DNA from: Bacteroidota bacterium
GTDB lineage: Bacteria; Bacteroidota; Ignavibacteria; Ignavibacteriales; Melioribacteraceae
Assembly (NCBI GenBank): GCA_018818065.1
Contig: JAHISV010000008.1
Location: forward strand, 1-64,000
Reading direction: 5' to 3'
DNA: 64,000 bases
Positions 7,534 to 17,014 of the stretch are shown piece by piece. The notes beneath the pieces were generated by a model. That model searched no databases, was not told where the DNA came from, and saw nothing but the letters and a program-made list of their open reading frames with translations. Positions within the stretch are counted from its first letter, which is position 1, and the number at the start of each line of letters is the position of its first letter. A program made the translations under genes and the position numbers.

Positions 7534-10390
7534 GCTGAGTTGTCTCCTGCGGATGGAAGGATTCATTAATAATTGAAATAGGATGTATCACATTAAGTCC
7601 GGTACCTTGATTGATTTGTATTTGACAAGTACCACATCCAGACAAAACTTCATCGGGAGCCGCATTTTCTATCTCTTCAAATAATTTAGATCCGATCTCC
7701 ATTGACAGAGCAAAATTTTCCTTTTTCATTCCAAAGGTACCAGCTATCCCGCAACAGCTATCATTAATACTTATTATTTCAATACCTGGAACATGTTTAA
7801 CTAAGTCAAGTGGTCCATATTGATTTTTCTGAGTTTTAAGATGACAAGGTGCATGATAAACAATCTTACGTTTCACCTCATTAAAAGACTCAGCATATTC
7901 TCTTTTAGAAAATAATTTCCCAAGAAAATCATGAATATCCCAGCTCACTTCCGCTACTTTTTTGATGTCATCTCTTTCCGGCAGAAAAGTTGAATATTCA
8001 TGCATAAAAGCATAACCGCAGGAAGCACTTGTGAATATGATTGGAATATTTTCCTCAGCATATGGAAGTAAAACTTTCATATTATAATTTATATCATCCA
8101 TTGCGCTTTTTATATTACCGTAGGATATTTTTGCAACGTTGCAACATTTCCATTCCGGCAGGATTACTTCATAGCCTAACTTCTTTAATATACTCATGCT
8201 GTTTTCAAGTTCGCCATCAGGATCGTTATATTGAGCTGCACAACCTGTCCATAGGACTATTTTCTTCTTTCCTTCACTTTCTTTTGGCTTACTTATTTTC
8301 TTCGGTCTTGCAAACAAAGGGAAATTCCTTCTGCTATCAATACCCACGAAAAATTGCATAAGTTTTCTTACATAGGAAATTGAAAGGATCCTATTGCTAA
8401 TAAAAGAAAACATCGAGGCAAGTGAGCTAACAACTTTTCCCCTTTGAAGAATAAATTCACTAGTCTTAAATTGTCGGTTCTCATGCAATTTTTCCTTAGC
8501 AAGAATTGCAATCCCTGGTATGTTCACGCTTGTGGGACAATCAGTTAAACATTGTCCACAATTGAGGCAGTAGTCCATTATTTTATAAAAGTGGTTGGTG
8601 TCCACAGCGGTTAATTCTACTTTCCCGGAAATTATTCCACGTAAAATATTTGCTTTTGATCTTGCCGTTGCTTCTTCTTCGCCAGTTGCAACGAACACGG
8701 GACAATATTCCCTGCAGGTCCCGCACCCATGGCATTTTTCTATTTCTTCTCTCCATCGAGTAGAATCAAATCCCGAGATAGTTTCAGTATAAGCATAGTC
8801 GGGATTGTACCTAAAGTTTTCATTCCACTTATAGCTTTTGCTTGGAACGATTATATCTGGATTCATAATTCCAGAAGGATCAAATAATTCTTTCAGCTCT
8901 TTGAATAATGGAATGAGTTTTGAAAAACTTCTTTCCATAAACTCTGTTCGTAGCCTGCCATCACCATGTTCACCAGTTAGGGTACCTTTGTATGTCAACA
9001 CCAAATCAACGAACTCTTCCATGAAATTATCTAATGCTTGGAATGTTTTTCCATCTTTAAAACTAAGGAGCGGCCGGATGTGCAGGTTCCCATCGCCCGC
9101 ATGCCCGAACATCACAAATCTGAAAGAATATCTCTTCATAAGTTCAGATACAGCAACCAAAAATTGAGGAAACACATCCGGATGCACTGCCGCATCCTCA
9201 ACAAACGGCACAGGCTTTTCTTTACCTTCAATTTTATTAAGAATAACTGTGGCTGCCTTTCTTACCCGAATTATGTCAACAATTTCCTTTTCGTCTGTAG
9301 AGGAAGATCCAATATCAGCAAGTTTTTCTTCATCTGAAATAATACGTCTTGATTCATCAAAGAGTTGATTGATTGAGTCTTCATTCTCTCCTTCAAACTC
9401 AACATAAAGCAGATACTTAACAGACGAGGGCAAGAATTTCTCTAGCTCAGGCTTAAATGTTAATGCCAGTCTGATAAATGATTCGTCAACAAATTCTATT
9501 GCTGAGGCTCGCAGTTTTCGTAAATGCTGAACAGCTATACCCATCTTCGCAATATCATCAAAATAGAGTGACATGATTCCACGTTTAGGGACAACAGGAA
9601 TAACTTTTAGAACTGCATCTGTAAAGACTCCCAGCGTACCCTCACTCCCGACGAGAAGTGAAGCCATATTCAAACGAGTATCAGTAAGAATATCCCAAAC
9701 CTGATAGCCGGAAGCGCTTTTGGTTACGTATGGTTTATTCTCAGTAATTTCAGTGTTATAATTCTCCAATAAGGATTTTACTTTCTCATAGTAAGGTTTA
9801 TGGAAATCATCCAGATTATTAATTTCATTTATTTCAATATTCTTTCCATTAAACACTTTCCCATTCGAGAGAACAATGTTCACTTCTTCAACGTGTTTAT
9901 ACATGTTGCCATGTTTCAAGGTATGTGGGCCGCCACTATTATTTCCTAACATCCCACCAATAACACAAACATTGCCGCTACTTGGATCAGGCGCAAACTT
10001 TTTGCCATCAGAGCTCAGCTTATCCTGCAAATCATTGAGCACTACACCAACCCCACATCGTACCAATGAATTTTCTAACAACTCAACATTCTTAAACGAA
10101 TGAGTTAAATCCATTATCACAGCCTCACCAACAGCATTGCCAGATAAACTTGATCCGGCACCTCTTGGTAAAACTGGTACGCAAAACTCCCTGCAAATAT
10201 TTATAGTTTTTATAATATCATTCTCATCAGCAGGTATTACAACAGCCAGGGGAGTAATATCATAAATACAGGCGGCTGTACTGAATAGCTGTAAAGTAAC
10301 TGTATCAAACTTTACTTTATCTTTCAACTCTTCTTTAAGTCTCTCTTTCCAAATGTTTTGTTTTATTTTATCAGTCATGGTTTCTTTCAT
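7526..10390 (-). CDS. FAD-linked 2-hydroxyacid dehydrogenase fused to Fe-S and CCG domains (GlcD-GlcF type)
   Basis: 954 residues joining two normally separate proteins. Residues about 40-260 are an FAD-binding domain (PRGAGSSLSG, GGMLGNNSGG); about 270-530 are the FAD-oxidase C-terminal domain (GHAGDGNLH, GEHGDGR). Then come two 4Fe-4S motifs (CHGCGTCREYCP and CLNCGQCLTDCP) and two cysteine-rich CCG domains (WKCCN; NDSCCGIAG). This is the plan of fused glycolate / D-lactate dehydrogenases feeding electrons to quinone or another carrier. ATGs at 10390 and 10378 are both possible; neither has a strong ribosome site. It starts 31 nt after the binding-protein gene. Its place in an inositol operon suggests a hydroxy- or aldonic acid made from inositol as substrate; lactate or glycolate are the generic alternatives. 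Confidence 0.88.
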   Translation of the reverse strand: MKETMTDKIKQNIWKERLKEELKDKVKFDTVTLQLFSTAACIYDITPLAVVIPADENDIIKTINICREFCVPVLPRGAGSSLSGNAVGEAVIMDLTHSFKNVELLENSLVRCGVGVVLNDLQDKLSSDGKKFAPDPSSGNVCVIGGMLGNNSGGPHTLKHGNMYKHVEEVNIVLSNGKVFNGKNIEINEINNLDDFHKPYYEKVKSLLENYNTEITENKPYVTKSASGYQVWDILTDTRLNMASLLVGSEGTLGVFTDAVLKVIPVVPKRGIMSLYFDDIAKMGIAVQHLRKLRASAIEFVDESFIRLALTFKPELEKFLPSSVKYLLYVEFEGENEDSINQLFDESRRIISDEEKLADIGSSSTDEKEIVDIIRVRKAATVILNKIEGKEKPVPFVEDAAVHPDVFPQFLVAVSELMKRYSFRFVMFGHAGDGNLHIRPLLSFKDGKTFQALDNFMEEFVDLVLTYKGTLTGEHGDGRLRTEFMERSFSKLIPLFKELKELFDPSGIMNPDIIVPSKSYKWNENFRYNPDYAYTETISGFDSTRWREEIEKCHGCGTCREYCPVFVATGEEEATARSKANILRGIISGKVELTAVDTNHFYKIMDYCLNCGQCLTDCPTSVNIPGIAILAKEKLHENRQFKTSEFILQRGKVVSSLASMFSFISNRILSISYVRKLMQFFVGIDSRRNFPLFARPKKISKPKESEGKKKIVLWTGCAAQYNDPDGELENSMSILKKLGYEVILPEWKCCNVAKISYGNIKSAMDDINYNMKVLLPYAEENIPIIFTSASCGYAFMHEYSTFLPERDDIKKVAEVSWDIHDFLGKLFSKREYAESFNEVKRKIVYHAPCHLKTQKNQYGPLDLVKHVPGIEIISINDSCCGIAGTFGMKKENFALSMEIGSKLFEEIENAAPDEVLSGCGTCQIQINQGTGLNVIHPISIINESFHPQETTQHE

Positions 10391-10420
10391 TAATAATTAT
10401 TTTAGGAAGTGAATAAATCA

Positions 10421-11365
10421 TTATAGATTCTCTTTTGTAATAAGCTCAATTCCTACAGGAATTTCATCTGGAATTGACTCGCCATTAATAACTTTTAAGG
10501 CGTATTCTACAGCTAACCTACCCATTGCTTCAGGGTGCTGAGCAATAGATGCATGCATCTCCTCTGCTTTTATGGCTGCTCTGCAATCTGAAATTGCATC
10601 GAAACCAACTACAATAATTTCACCAGTTCTATTTGCTGCGGAGATAGCTTCAACAGCCCCAAGTGCCATCATGTCGTTACAGGCGAAAACTGCCTCAATT
10701 TCAGGATGAGCCTGCAAAATGTTTTGCATAACATTATAACCCTGGTCTCTTTCCCAGTTAGCTGTTTGTGAAACAACTACTTTTATATTTTCAGATTTAT
10801 TAGCCACCTCATAAAAGCCTGCTAGTCGTGCGTCACCTGTTTCATGCCCGGGAATACCTTCTAAAATTGCAACATTGCCACTCTTGCCAAGTTCATTTAC
10901 AATGAATTGTCCGGCAAGTTTTCCGCCATCTTTGTTATCCGATCCAATAAATGATAATACTTCACCACCTGATTCAAGTAGAACATTTTTATCAACTCTG
11001 GTATCAATTGCAATTATAGGAATATCTGCTTCATTGGCTTTCAATATCGCTGGTACAATTTCCTGCGATCCGCTTGGGGCAACGCAAATAACATTTACCC
11101 TCATTTGTATCAAGTTTTCAATTATCTGCATTTGTTTTTCAACATCAACTTCCCTGTCAGCTGCCTGTACAATGATATTAACATTAAATCTCTTTGCGGC
11201 AGCTTCTGCACCATTTTGCATATCAATAAAATATGGGTTATTGAGAGTCTTAAGAACCAAAGCAATTGTAGGCTTATTATCATCTAACTTTTCTGAACGT
11301 CGACACCCTTCAGCAATCAATAGAAAAGTTACAGCAACAAACAGCAACGCAATATTTTTCATCAA
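10421..11365 (-). CDS. Sugar ABC transporter substrate-binding lipoprotein (CUT2; inositol-type by context)
   Basis: 314 residues. Signal peptide with lipobox LIAEGC, so probably anchored to a membrane facing the periplasm. The mature part is a type-1 periplasmic binding protein of the ribose/galactose/inositol group: LKTLNNPYFIDMQNGAE at the start, a PSGSQEIVPAILKANEADIP hinge segment, and CNDMMALGAVEA then VGFDA near the end. Follows the permease gene with a 16-nt gap. The neighbouring catabolic genes suggest myo-inositol or a phosphorylated form as ligand, as for Caulobacter IbpA; ribose is the generic alternative. Assignment to CUT2 is firm, ligand is inferred. Confidence 0.88.
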   Translation of the reverse strand: MMKNIALLFVAVTFLLIAEGCRRSEKLDDNKPTIALVLKTLNNPYFIDMQNGAEAAAKRFNVNIIVQAADREVDVEKQMQIIENLIQMRVNVICVAPSGSQEIVPAILKANEADIPIIAIDTRVDKNVLLESGGEVLSFIGSDNKDGGKLAGQFIVNELGKSGNVAILEGIPGHETGDARLAGFYEVANKSENIKVVVSQTANWERDQGYNVMQNILQAHPEIEAVFACNDMMALGAVEAISAANRTGEIIVVGFDAISDCRAAIKAEEMHASIAQHPEAMGRLAVEYALKVINGESIPDEIPVGIELITKENL

Positions 11366-11381
11366 TGCCCCAAATTATTAT

Positions 11382-12329
11382 TTAACTTTTGTTTTTTCTT
11401 AAAGACATATCAATTAAAACAGCACAGATAATTACTGAACCAATTACAATTTGTTGAATGAAGGATGAAACACCCAACAAATTCAGTCCGTTTCTTAAAA
11501 CACCCATTATCAGGGCGCCAATCAGGGTTCCTGATAATTTACCCTCACCACCTACTAAGCTTGTGCCACCAATAACCGCGGCTGCTATGGCGTCCAGCTC
11601 ATACATAATTCCGGCAATTGGCTGGGCAGAATTTAATCGGGATGTTAACAATATTGCTGCAAACCCACTTAGCATCCCACCCAGGGTGTAAACAACGGTT
11701 TTGATCATTTTAACATTTACACCGGAAAGCATAGTCGCTAGCTCATTGCCGCCAATTGCATAAGTGTATCGGCCGAGTTTGGTTCGTGTTAGAATGAAGT
11801 GGGCAATAAAATAAATTAGTACCATTAGCAAAACAGGTACAGGTATATGCAATATTTCCCCATTAGAAATAAATCGGAAATCAGCAGAGAATCCCGATAT
11901 AGGTCTGCCGTCCGTGTATAGTAATGCAGCGCCTCGTGCAACGCTCATCATGCCTAGAGTAGCAATGAATGGAGGCAGTTTGCCGTAAGAAATTAGTGTG
12001 CCATTCACCAATCCACATAATCCGCCTGTTAAAACTCCACCAATAAGAGCGACAATTAGTGGTTGATCGGCTTTTAATAAACTAGCAAGCACAACACCTG
12101 AAAATGCCATAATCGAACCGACCGATAAATCGATACCAGCTGTAATAATTACAAAAGTAAGTCCAACTGCAATGATTGCATTAATTGTTGTTTGTTGTGC
12201 AATATTAAGTAAGTTAGAAATCGTAAGGAAATAAGGAGTCCAAATCCAAAAAAACACAATGAGAAGCAAAAGCCCAAAAAACGTTCCTAGTTGCCTAGCA
12301 TTAGTTGTCCATAAATTATTAAGCCGCAT
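11382..12329 (-). CDS. Sugar ABC transporter permease (CUT2, RbsC-like)
   Basis: 315 residues from ATG at 12329, chosen because GGGAGA lies 6 nt upstream; an ATG at 12347 would add six residues. About 8-10 membrane helices are visible. Family signatures are GLTFVIITAGIDLSVGSIMA (about 60-80) and AAVIGGTSLVGGEGKLSGTL (about 240-262), which forms the cytoplasmic coupling helix that meets the ATPase. It overlaps the ATPase gene by 11 nt, showing translational coupling. As in other CUT2 systems a single permease gene is present and would act as a dimer. Confidence 0.9.
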   Translation of the reverse strand: MRLNNLWTTNARQLGTFFGLLLLIVFFWIWTPYFLTISNLLNIAQQTTINAIIAVGLTFVIITAGIDLSVGSIMAFSGVVLASLLKADQPLIVALIGGVLTGGLCGLVNGTLISYGKLPPFIATLGMMSVARGAALLYTDGRPISGFSADFRFISNGEILHIPVPVLLMVLIYFIAHFILTRTKLGRYTYAIGGNELATMLSGVNVKMIKTVVYTLGGMLSGFAAILLTSRLNSAQPIAGIMYELDAIAAAVIGGTSLVGGEGKLSGTLIGALIMGVLRNGLNLLGVSSFIQQIVIGSVIICAVLIDMSLRKNKS

Positions 12330-13821
12330 GGATTTCTCCCAAGGCATATTTCATTATTTTTTCCTGAGTTGCCTCTTCACGGCTAAACTCGGCTGTTATC
12401 CTCCCCTCACTCATTACAAGTATCCTATCGCTCATCCCTAGTATCTCCAGTAAATCAGAAGAGATTAAAATAATCGCAGAGCCTTCATAAGCCAGCTTGT
12501 TCATCAATTCGTAAATTTCCAGTTTAGCCCCAACATCAATACCACGAGTTGGTTCATCGAAGAAGAAGATTTTAACCTGACTACAAAGCCATTTACTTAT
12601 TACTACTTTTTGTTGATTTCCGCCACTCAAATTTCTCGCAATTTGATCCGGTCCGGTAGTCTTAATATTCAATTCATCAATATACTTTTCAGTAACTTGC
12701 ACTTCCTTTTTACGGTTAACAATTCCAAGTTTGGAGATCTCATTTAAGTTTGTCAGTGTTATATTGTTCTTGATCGGTAAGTTAAGAACCAGTCCCTGAG
12801 ACTTCCTGTCTTCAGTTAAAAATCCTATCCTGTTTTTTATTGCATGAACAGGGGAAGAGATATTTACTTTTTCCCCATCGACAAATATTTCTCCTCCATC
12901 AATATTGTCAACTCCAAAAATTGCCTTCGCAAGTTCTGTTCTTCCTGACCCAAGCAAACCATAAAGCCCCAGGACTTCACCTTTATATAAAGTGAAGTCT
13001 ATGTCCTCAGCGAAATTTGAATTACTTAGTTTTTCAACTCTCAATATTTCCTGACCAATGGTTATTCTACGGGATGGAAAAAGATCTTTAATTTCCCTGT
13101 TAACCATTAGCTTTATAAGATCATCTCTGTTTGTATCACAAATACTTCTTGTCCCAACATTAAGTCCATCCCTCAATACGGTTACACTATCACCAATTTC
13201 AAACAATTCCTCTAATCTGTGTGATATAAAAATAATGGAGACTCCTTGTTGTTTAAGGAGTTTGATAATACTAAAGAGTTCTTTTATTTCTTTTTCGGTA
13301 AGGGCAGAAGTTGGTTCATCCATAACAAGTATTTTTGCATTCAGTGAAAGAGCTTTTGCTACTTCCACCATTTGCTGATAGGCTATTCCCAATTCATTTA
13401 TAGTACGCGTAGGATCAATATCTACTTTTAATTTTTTTAATATTTTTTGAGACTCTTTAATCATTTTGCGAGAATCAATTACTCCTGATAAGTGAGTAAA
13501 TTCTCGACCCAGAAAAATATTTTCTGCAACGGTAAGGTGCGGAATCAGATTAAGTTCCTGATAAATAACACCAATTCCCAGTTCTTGTGAATGCCTTGGG
13601 CCATTAATATTAATTTCATTGCCAAAAAGGTTAATGCTTCCTGAATCCATCTTATGAGCGCCACTTAATATTTTAACTAAAGTTGACTTACCGGCACCAT
13701 TTTCACCAAGAAGAATATGAACTTCTCCTTGAAGAATTTTCAATGAAACATTATCCAGCGCTAACACACCAGGATATTTTTTAGTAATGTTATTTAGTAT
13801 TAATACTTCCTCACCAAGCAT
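12319..13821 (-). CDS. Sugar ABC transporter ATPase with two nucleotide-binding domains (CUT2)
   Basis: 500 residues with tandem ABC cassettes, the RbsA/MglA plan. Cassette 1: Walker A GENGAGKST (about 39-47), Walker B LVMDEPTSALT (about 163-173); its signature region reads LGIAYQQMVEVAKAL rather than LSGGQ, usual for this family. Cassette 2: degenerate Walker A GLLGSGRTE, signature LSGGNQQKV, Walker B FFFDEPTRGID. It powers import by the permease encoded next. ATG at 13821 has no clear ribosome site, so translation may rely on coupling to the iolO-like gene that ends 40 nt upstream. Substrate inositol by context. Confidence 0.9.
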   Translation of the reverse strand: MLGEEVLILNNITKKYPGVLALDNVSLKILQGEVHILLGENGAGKSTLVKILSGAHKMDSGSINLFGNEININGPRHSQELGIGVIYQELNLIPHLTVAENIFLGREFTHLSGVIDSRKMIKESQKILKKLKVDIDPTRTINELGIAYQQMVEVAKALSLNAKILVMDEPTSALTEKEIKELFSIIKLLKQQGVSIIFISHRLEELFEIGDSVTVLRDGLNVGTRSICDTNRDDLIKLMVNREIKDLFPSRRITIGQEILRVEKLSNSNFAEDIDFTLYKGEVLGLYGLLGSGRTELAKAIFGVDNIDGGEIFVDGEKVNISSPVHAIKNRIGFLTEDRKSQGLVLNLPIKNNITLTNLNEISKLGIVNRKKEVQVTEKYIDELNIKTTGPDQIARNLSGGNQQKVVISKWLCSQVKIFFFDEPTRGIDVGAKLEIYELMNKLAYEGSAIILISSDLLEILGMSDRILVMSEGRITAEFSREEATQEKIMKYALGEIHAA

Positions 13822-13861
13822 TTAGAAGCCAAATAAATGATGTAAAATATTCTTTATAACT

Positions 13862-14665
13862 TTATTTCAAGAGTGATCTAAGATGTTCAATATTACCTAT
13901 TGCCGCCATGTCGGAATTCGGCAATGGCATTATTTCTGCTGAAACAAATCCACTATAATTCACCTGTTCAAGTTTATTAAGGATACTTCCAAAATCTAAA
14001 TGACCAGCGCCAGGATGCCAGCGATTGGAATCAGCCACATGAAAATGAAAAAATTTATCCTTTGCTAAAACTATACTTTCTTCAATATCTGGTTCTTCAA
14101 TATTCATATGGAAGGTGTCTAAAAGTAACCCAACGTTTTCTTTCCCCAGCTTCTCTAAGAAATCCATTCCTGAACTTACAGTATTTATAAGATTTGTTTC
14201 GTACCTGTTAATTGGTTCAATGGCAATTTTTACATTTTCATCTACTTCGGCACATTCTTTTAGGGCTTCTAGGAGAAGATTTTCTGCTTCCTTAAATTCC
14301 ATTTCCTTTGGTGCAATTCCTCGCAACAAACCAATAATAACTAAAGCATCAAATTTCTTTGCAAAATGAATCTGATCCTTTGTCCTTTGAATAGCTTGCT
14401 TTCGGATTTCAGGATTAGGATTCGTAAACGAGAGTCCCTCTTCTCCAAATGCTTGCCCTGTTCCAATTGCGGGAACGGGCAGGTCATTATTAGTAGTAAG
14501 ATTTTGAATATAATTCACATCTAGTTCATTGGGATTCCTGACAGCAAGTTCAACTCCGTCATAACCAAGTTCTTTTATCCGGGCAATGTTCTCTTCGATA
14601 TTACCTTTATAAGCAAGAGCTGAAAAAGAAGCCGGCTGTGTTGAAAGAACTATACTTAGTTTCAT
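13862..14665 (-). CDS. iolO: IolO-like sugar epimerase (TIM barrel); probable 5-keto-L-gluconate epimerase
   Basis: 267 residues of the xylose-isomerase-like TIM barrel. Start at 14665 (MKLSIVLSTQ) is preferred to an ATG at 14707 that would overlap the preceding gene by 40 nt and add an unstructured tail. Metal and catalytic residues of the tagatose 3-epimerase group are seen: EPINRYETNLINT (Glu near 145), LLLDTFHMNIEE (Asp-His near 180), HVADSNRWHPGAGHLDFG and a closing SAEIMP (Glu). In T. maritima the family member IolO (TM0416) converts 5-keto-L-gluconate to D-tagaturonate. Length, neighbours and order fit that step. Other isomerases share this fold, so activity is inferred. Confidence 0.8.
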   Translation of the reverse strand: MKLSIVLSTQPASFSALAYKGNIEENIARIKELGYDGVELAVRNPNELDVNYIQNLTTNNDLPVPAIGTGQAFGEEGLSFTNPNPEIRKQAIQRTKDQIHFAKKFDALVIIGLLRGIAPKEMEFKEAENLLLEALKECAEVDENVKIAIEPINRYETNLINTVSSGMDFLEKLGKENVGLLLDTFHMNIEEPDIEESIVLAKDKFFHFHVADSNRWHPGAGHLDFGSILNKLEQVNYSGFVSAEIMPLPNSDMAAIGNIEHLRSLLK

Positions 14666-14667
14666 TT

Positions 14668-15762
14668 TTATAATCCCATTTTTCTGATTGCGTAAATTGG
14701 GCGCCATCCTTCAGTGAAAGGCTCTTTCATGTATGGCTCCATTTCCTTCTCTGTGCGCATTGTTGTTTTTTCAATCGGTGGTACCTTGCCGGATGGATAT
14801 GCTTCCAATAATTCATCATGTACTAAGGTTAAGTAGGAGAGAATTGCCGCAATAGTTCTTTTAGCTTTTTGAGCAGTACCAATTGTAGGTCTTCCAACCA
14901 CACCTTCAGGTATGGATCCCATTTCAGTCGGGAAATGTCCCTGCCCTTCAGACCAACGACTTGGGCGACCGTACGGATCTACAGCTTTATCAAAGTGACC
15001 GTCTGGAATATATCCCTCAACCTTTGTTTCTTCAGCATAATTCATTTGGACGAATTGTTCTGCTAGAAGCAACAATACTGAAGTTTCTGCCTCGTCTGCA
15101 TGCACAAAATCATCGTCCCAATCGCCGCCTCTATCTTTAGTTCTAAAAAATTCACGCACTGAACGATGCCAGTCTAGAGTTCTAAAAATACCGGGAAGAT
15201 TCCATGTTTTTTGTAACTCTTGTATTGCTGCTTCAAGCAACCATGAATGTCCATGATTATTGACTAAAATGATTTTTCTAAAACCATCATTCCAGAAACC
15301 TACCATTACATCAATAAGCATTTTTTTCAATACTTCGTCTTCCAGATGAATTGTTCCAGGCATTCCAACATGGTGATGAGGGTGCCCCCCAAAATTGAGA
15401 GGTGTCCAGGTAAGATTAACTGGTGAACCTTTCTTTGCTGTGAAACGGCGCACGCCTTCTAATATCTGAGTAACCATAAGTGTATCAAGAGCAGTAACAG
15501 TATGCAGTCCATGTAATTCTGTGCAGCCAATTGGAATGAAAAGAATATCATTTTTCTTTCTATTTTCAATCACGTCTTTTCTGATTGTTGTTTGAATATA
15601 TGTCCCAAGTTTTGTCATCTCCGATGGAGTAGGTATTTCATAATCGTTTAATATTTTATCGATCTCCTCATCGCTGGCTTCCCAGATTCTCTTTTTAAGT
15701 CTACCAACACTACTATCTTCCCAAGTAATGTCTCCTTTTTCCGATTTAATCCAATTAGGCAT
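14668..15762 (-). CDS. iolN: Creatininase-family hydrolase, IolN-like
   Basis: 364 residues of the creatininase / creatinine amidohydrolase fold. The expected metal ligands are visible: IGCTELHGLH (Glu, His, His near 78-86), ALDT (Asp near 91), NNHGH (near 168) and HADEAETS (His, Glu near 222-228). It sits between IolM-like and IolO-like genes, 33 nt after the former. In the T. maritima pathway IolN opens the ring of the diketo-inositol made by IolM, giving 5-keto-L-gluconate; a ring-opening hydrolase is just what this position needs. AGGAG lies 8 nt before ATG 15762. The identification with IolN rests on gene order and recall of the family, not on an alignment. Confidence 0.8.
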   Translation of the reverse strand: MPNWIKSEKGDITWEDSSVGRLKKRIWEASDEEIDKILNDYEIPTPSEMTKLGTYIQTTIRKDVIENRKKNDILFIPIGCTELHGLHTVTALDTLMVTQILEGVRRFTAKKGSPVNLTWTPLNFGGHPHHHVGMPGTIHLEDEVLKKMLIDVMVGFWNDGFRKIILVNNHGHSWLLEAAIQELQKTWNLPGIFRTLDWHRSVREFFRTKDRGGDWDDDFVHADEAETSVLLLLAEQFVQMNYAEETKVEGYIPDGHFDKAVDPYGRPSRWSEGQGHFPTEMGSIPEGVVGRPTIGTAQKAKRTIAAILSYLTLVHDELLEAYPSGKVPPIEKTTMRTEKEMEPYMKEPFTEGWRPIYAIRKMGL

Positions 15763-15795
15763 ATTAAACTCCTTTATTAAAATATTATTAAAAAT

Positions 15796-16983
15796 TTATT
15801 CAAAATTAGTGATTGTTATTTTGACTTCGTCTCTGTCCGTTTGAAGCATAGTTAAATTTTCCTCAACTTCATCCAAACCGATTTTTTTTGTTATCATTGG
15901 AGAAACATCCATGCCTGAAGAAATACAGCTTATTACGTTTGGGAATGTACCGTGGCCTGAGTGACCCTGAGCGCCAACGACATTTGCCCTTCTTACCTGG
16001 AGGACTTCACCATTCAAAGGTATTCTATCATCAGCACGTGCTACAACTACAACAGTTGTATTTACAGCTCTGCCTTCCCAAATAATTTTTTCAACATCAG
16101 ACCATACAACACTTGGTAAACCGGTTGCTTCCAGGATCAACTTTGCCCCATGACCTTCCGTAATTTCTAAAACTCTATCTGCTACATTTTCATTTATTGG
16201 ATCTATTACATGTGTTGCACCCATGTCCAAAGCCATTTTTCTTCTTATTGCTGATGGCTCGGAAAGAATCACAGCATTTGCTCCGGCACGTCTCAGTATC
16301 GAACATGCCGCGGCCCCCACAGGACCGGCACCCAATACTACTACATTTTCTCCGGGACGAATTCCGCCGCCTCTTTCAATTACAGCATTGTATGCTACAG
16401 AGGTTGGTTCAACCAAACTTCCAAGAAGCCACATTTTTTCTTCACCATATAATTTCCTAAAGCCTTCAATACTCCACAAATATCTGGCATCCACCTTAAT
16501 GTATTTTGCATATGCTCCATCAATAGAAAATCCTATCTCTTCAAGATTTTCACAATGATTTGGGAATCCATCTGCACATGGCCGACAATAGCTGCACCAG
16601 ACCATTTCTTCCGCACAAACCGCTTCACCTATTTCGTATTTATTGCCTGTTCTTTTGTTTATTGCTAAATCACCCGCGGCTATTATTTTCCCCGAAAATT
16701 CATGCCCCAGAGTAGCAGGGAAAGCTGTAAGTCCCGGGTAGTAGATATAACCATCCTCACTTTTTTGATACATATGCACATCACTTCCACATACACCACA
16801 TGCCATAACTTCAATTATTACTTCTGTGGGACCAGGGTCGCTCACTTCTTTCTCTACAATTTTTATTTCGGGATTTCGCCAGACTTTGCTGCCCAGATAG
16901 GTCGATTTTCCCTCAACATCTTTTTGTCCGAGTACAAAATCAGGTTTAGGATCCCATGTAGCGTGTAAGGATACGGTTCTCAT
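15796..16983 (-). CDS. iolM: IolM-like scyllo-inosose (2-keto-myo-inositol) dehydrogenase, zinc type
   Basis: 395 residues, longer than ordinary zinc dehydrogenases because of an N-terminal extension (SLHATWDPKPDF, GSKVWRNPEI) and an insertion at YIYYPGLTAFPATLGHEF. Both are distinctive of T. maritima TM0412 (IolM), as recalled. Catalytic zinc: ACGVCGSDVH and GHEFSG; structural zinc: CSYCRPCADGFPNHC; NAD loop: VLGAGPVGAA. The LVEPTSVAYNAV and RRANVVGAQGHSGHGTFP stretches also match. IolM oxidises 2-keto-myo-inositol a second time to a diketo product. GGAG lies 6 nt from ATG 16983, 31 nt after the iolG stop. This is the most diagnostic gene of the pathway. Confidence 0.87.
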   Translation of the reverse strand: MRTVSLHATWDPKPDFVLGQKDVEGKSTYLGSKVWRNPEIKIVEKEVSDPGPTEVIIEVMACGVCGSDVHMYQKSEDGYIYYPGLTAFPATLGHEFSGKIIAAGDLAINKRTGNKYEIGEAVCAEEMVWCSYCRPCADGFPNHCENLEEIGFSIDGAYAKYIKVDARYLWSIEGFRKLYGEEKMWLLGSLVEPTSVAYNAVIERGGGIRPGENVVVLGAGPVGAAACSILRRAGANAVILSEPSAIRRKMALDMGATHVIDPINENVADRVLEITEGHGAKLILEATGLPSVVWSDVEKIIWEGRAVNTTVVVVARADDRIPLNGEVLQVRRANVVGAQGHSGHGTFPNVISCISSGMDVSPMITKKIGLDEVEENLTMLQTDRDEVKITITNFE

Positions 16984-17014
16984 ATAAACTCCATCATTGT
17001 AGAAATTAATTTAT

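Noticed and set aside
10421..13821. Ribose transporter RbsABC
   Set aside because: The family fits, but neighbouring iol-like genes make inositol the better guess; no ribokinase or rbsD is nearby. The kinase at 3171 looks IolK-like.
14668..15762. Creatinine degradation
   Set aside because: The fold is creatininase-like, but no creatinase or sarcosine oxidase gene is present, and the neighbours fit IolN.
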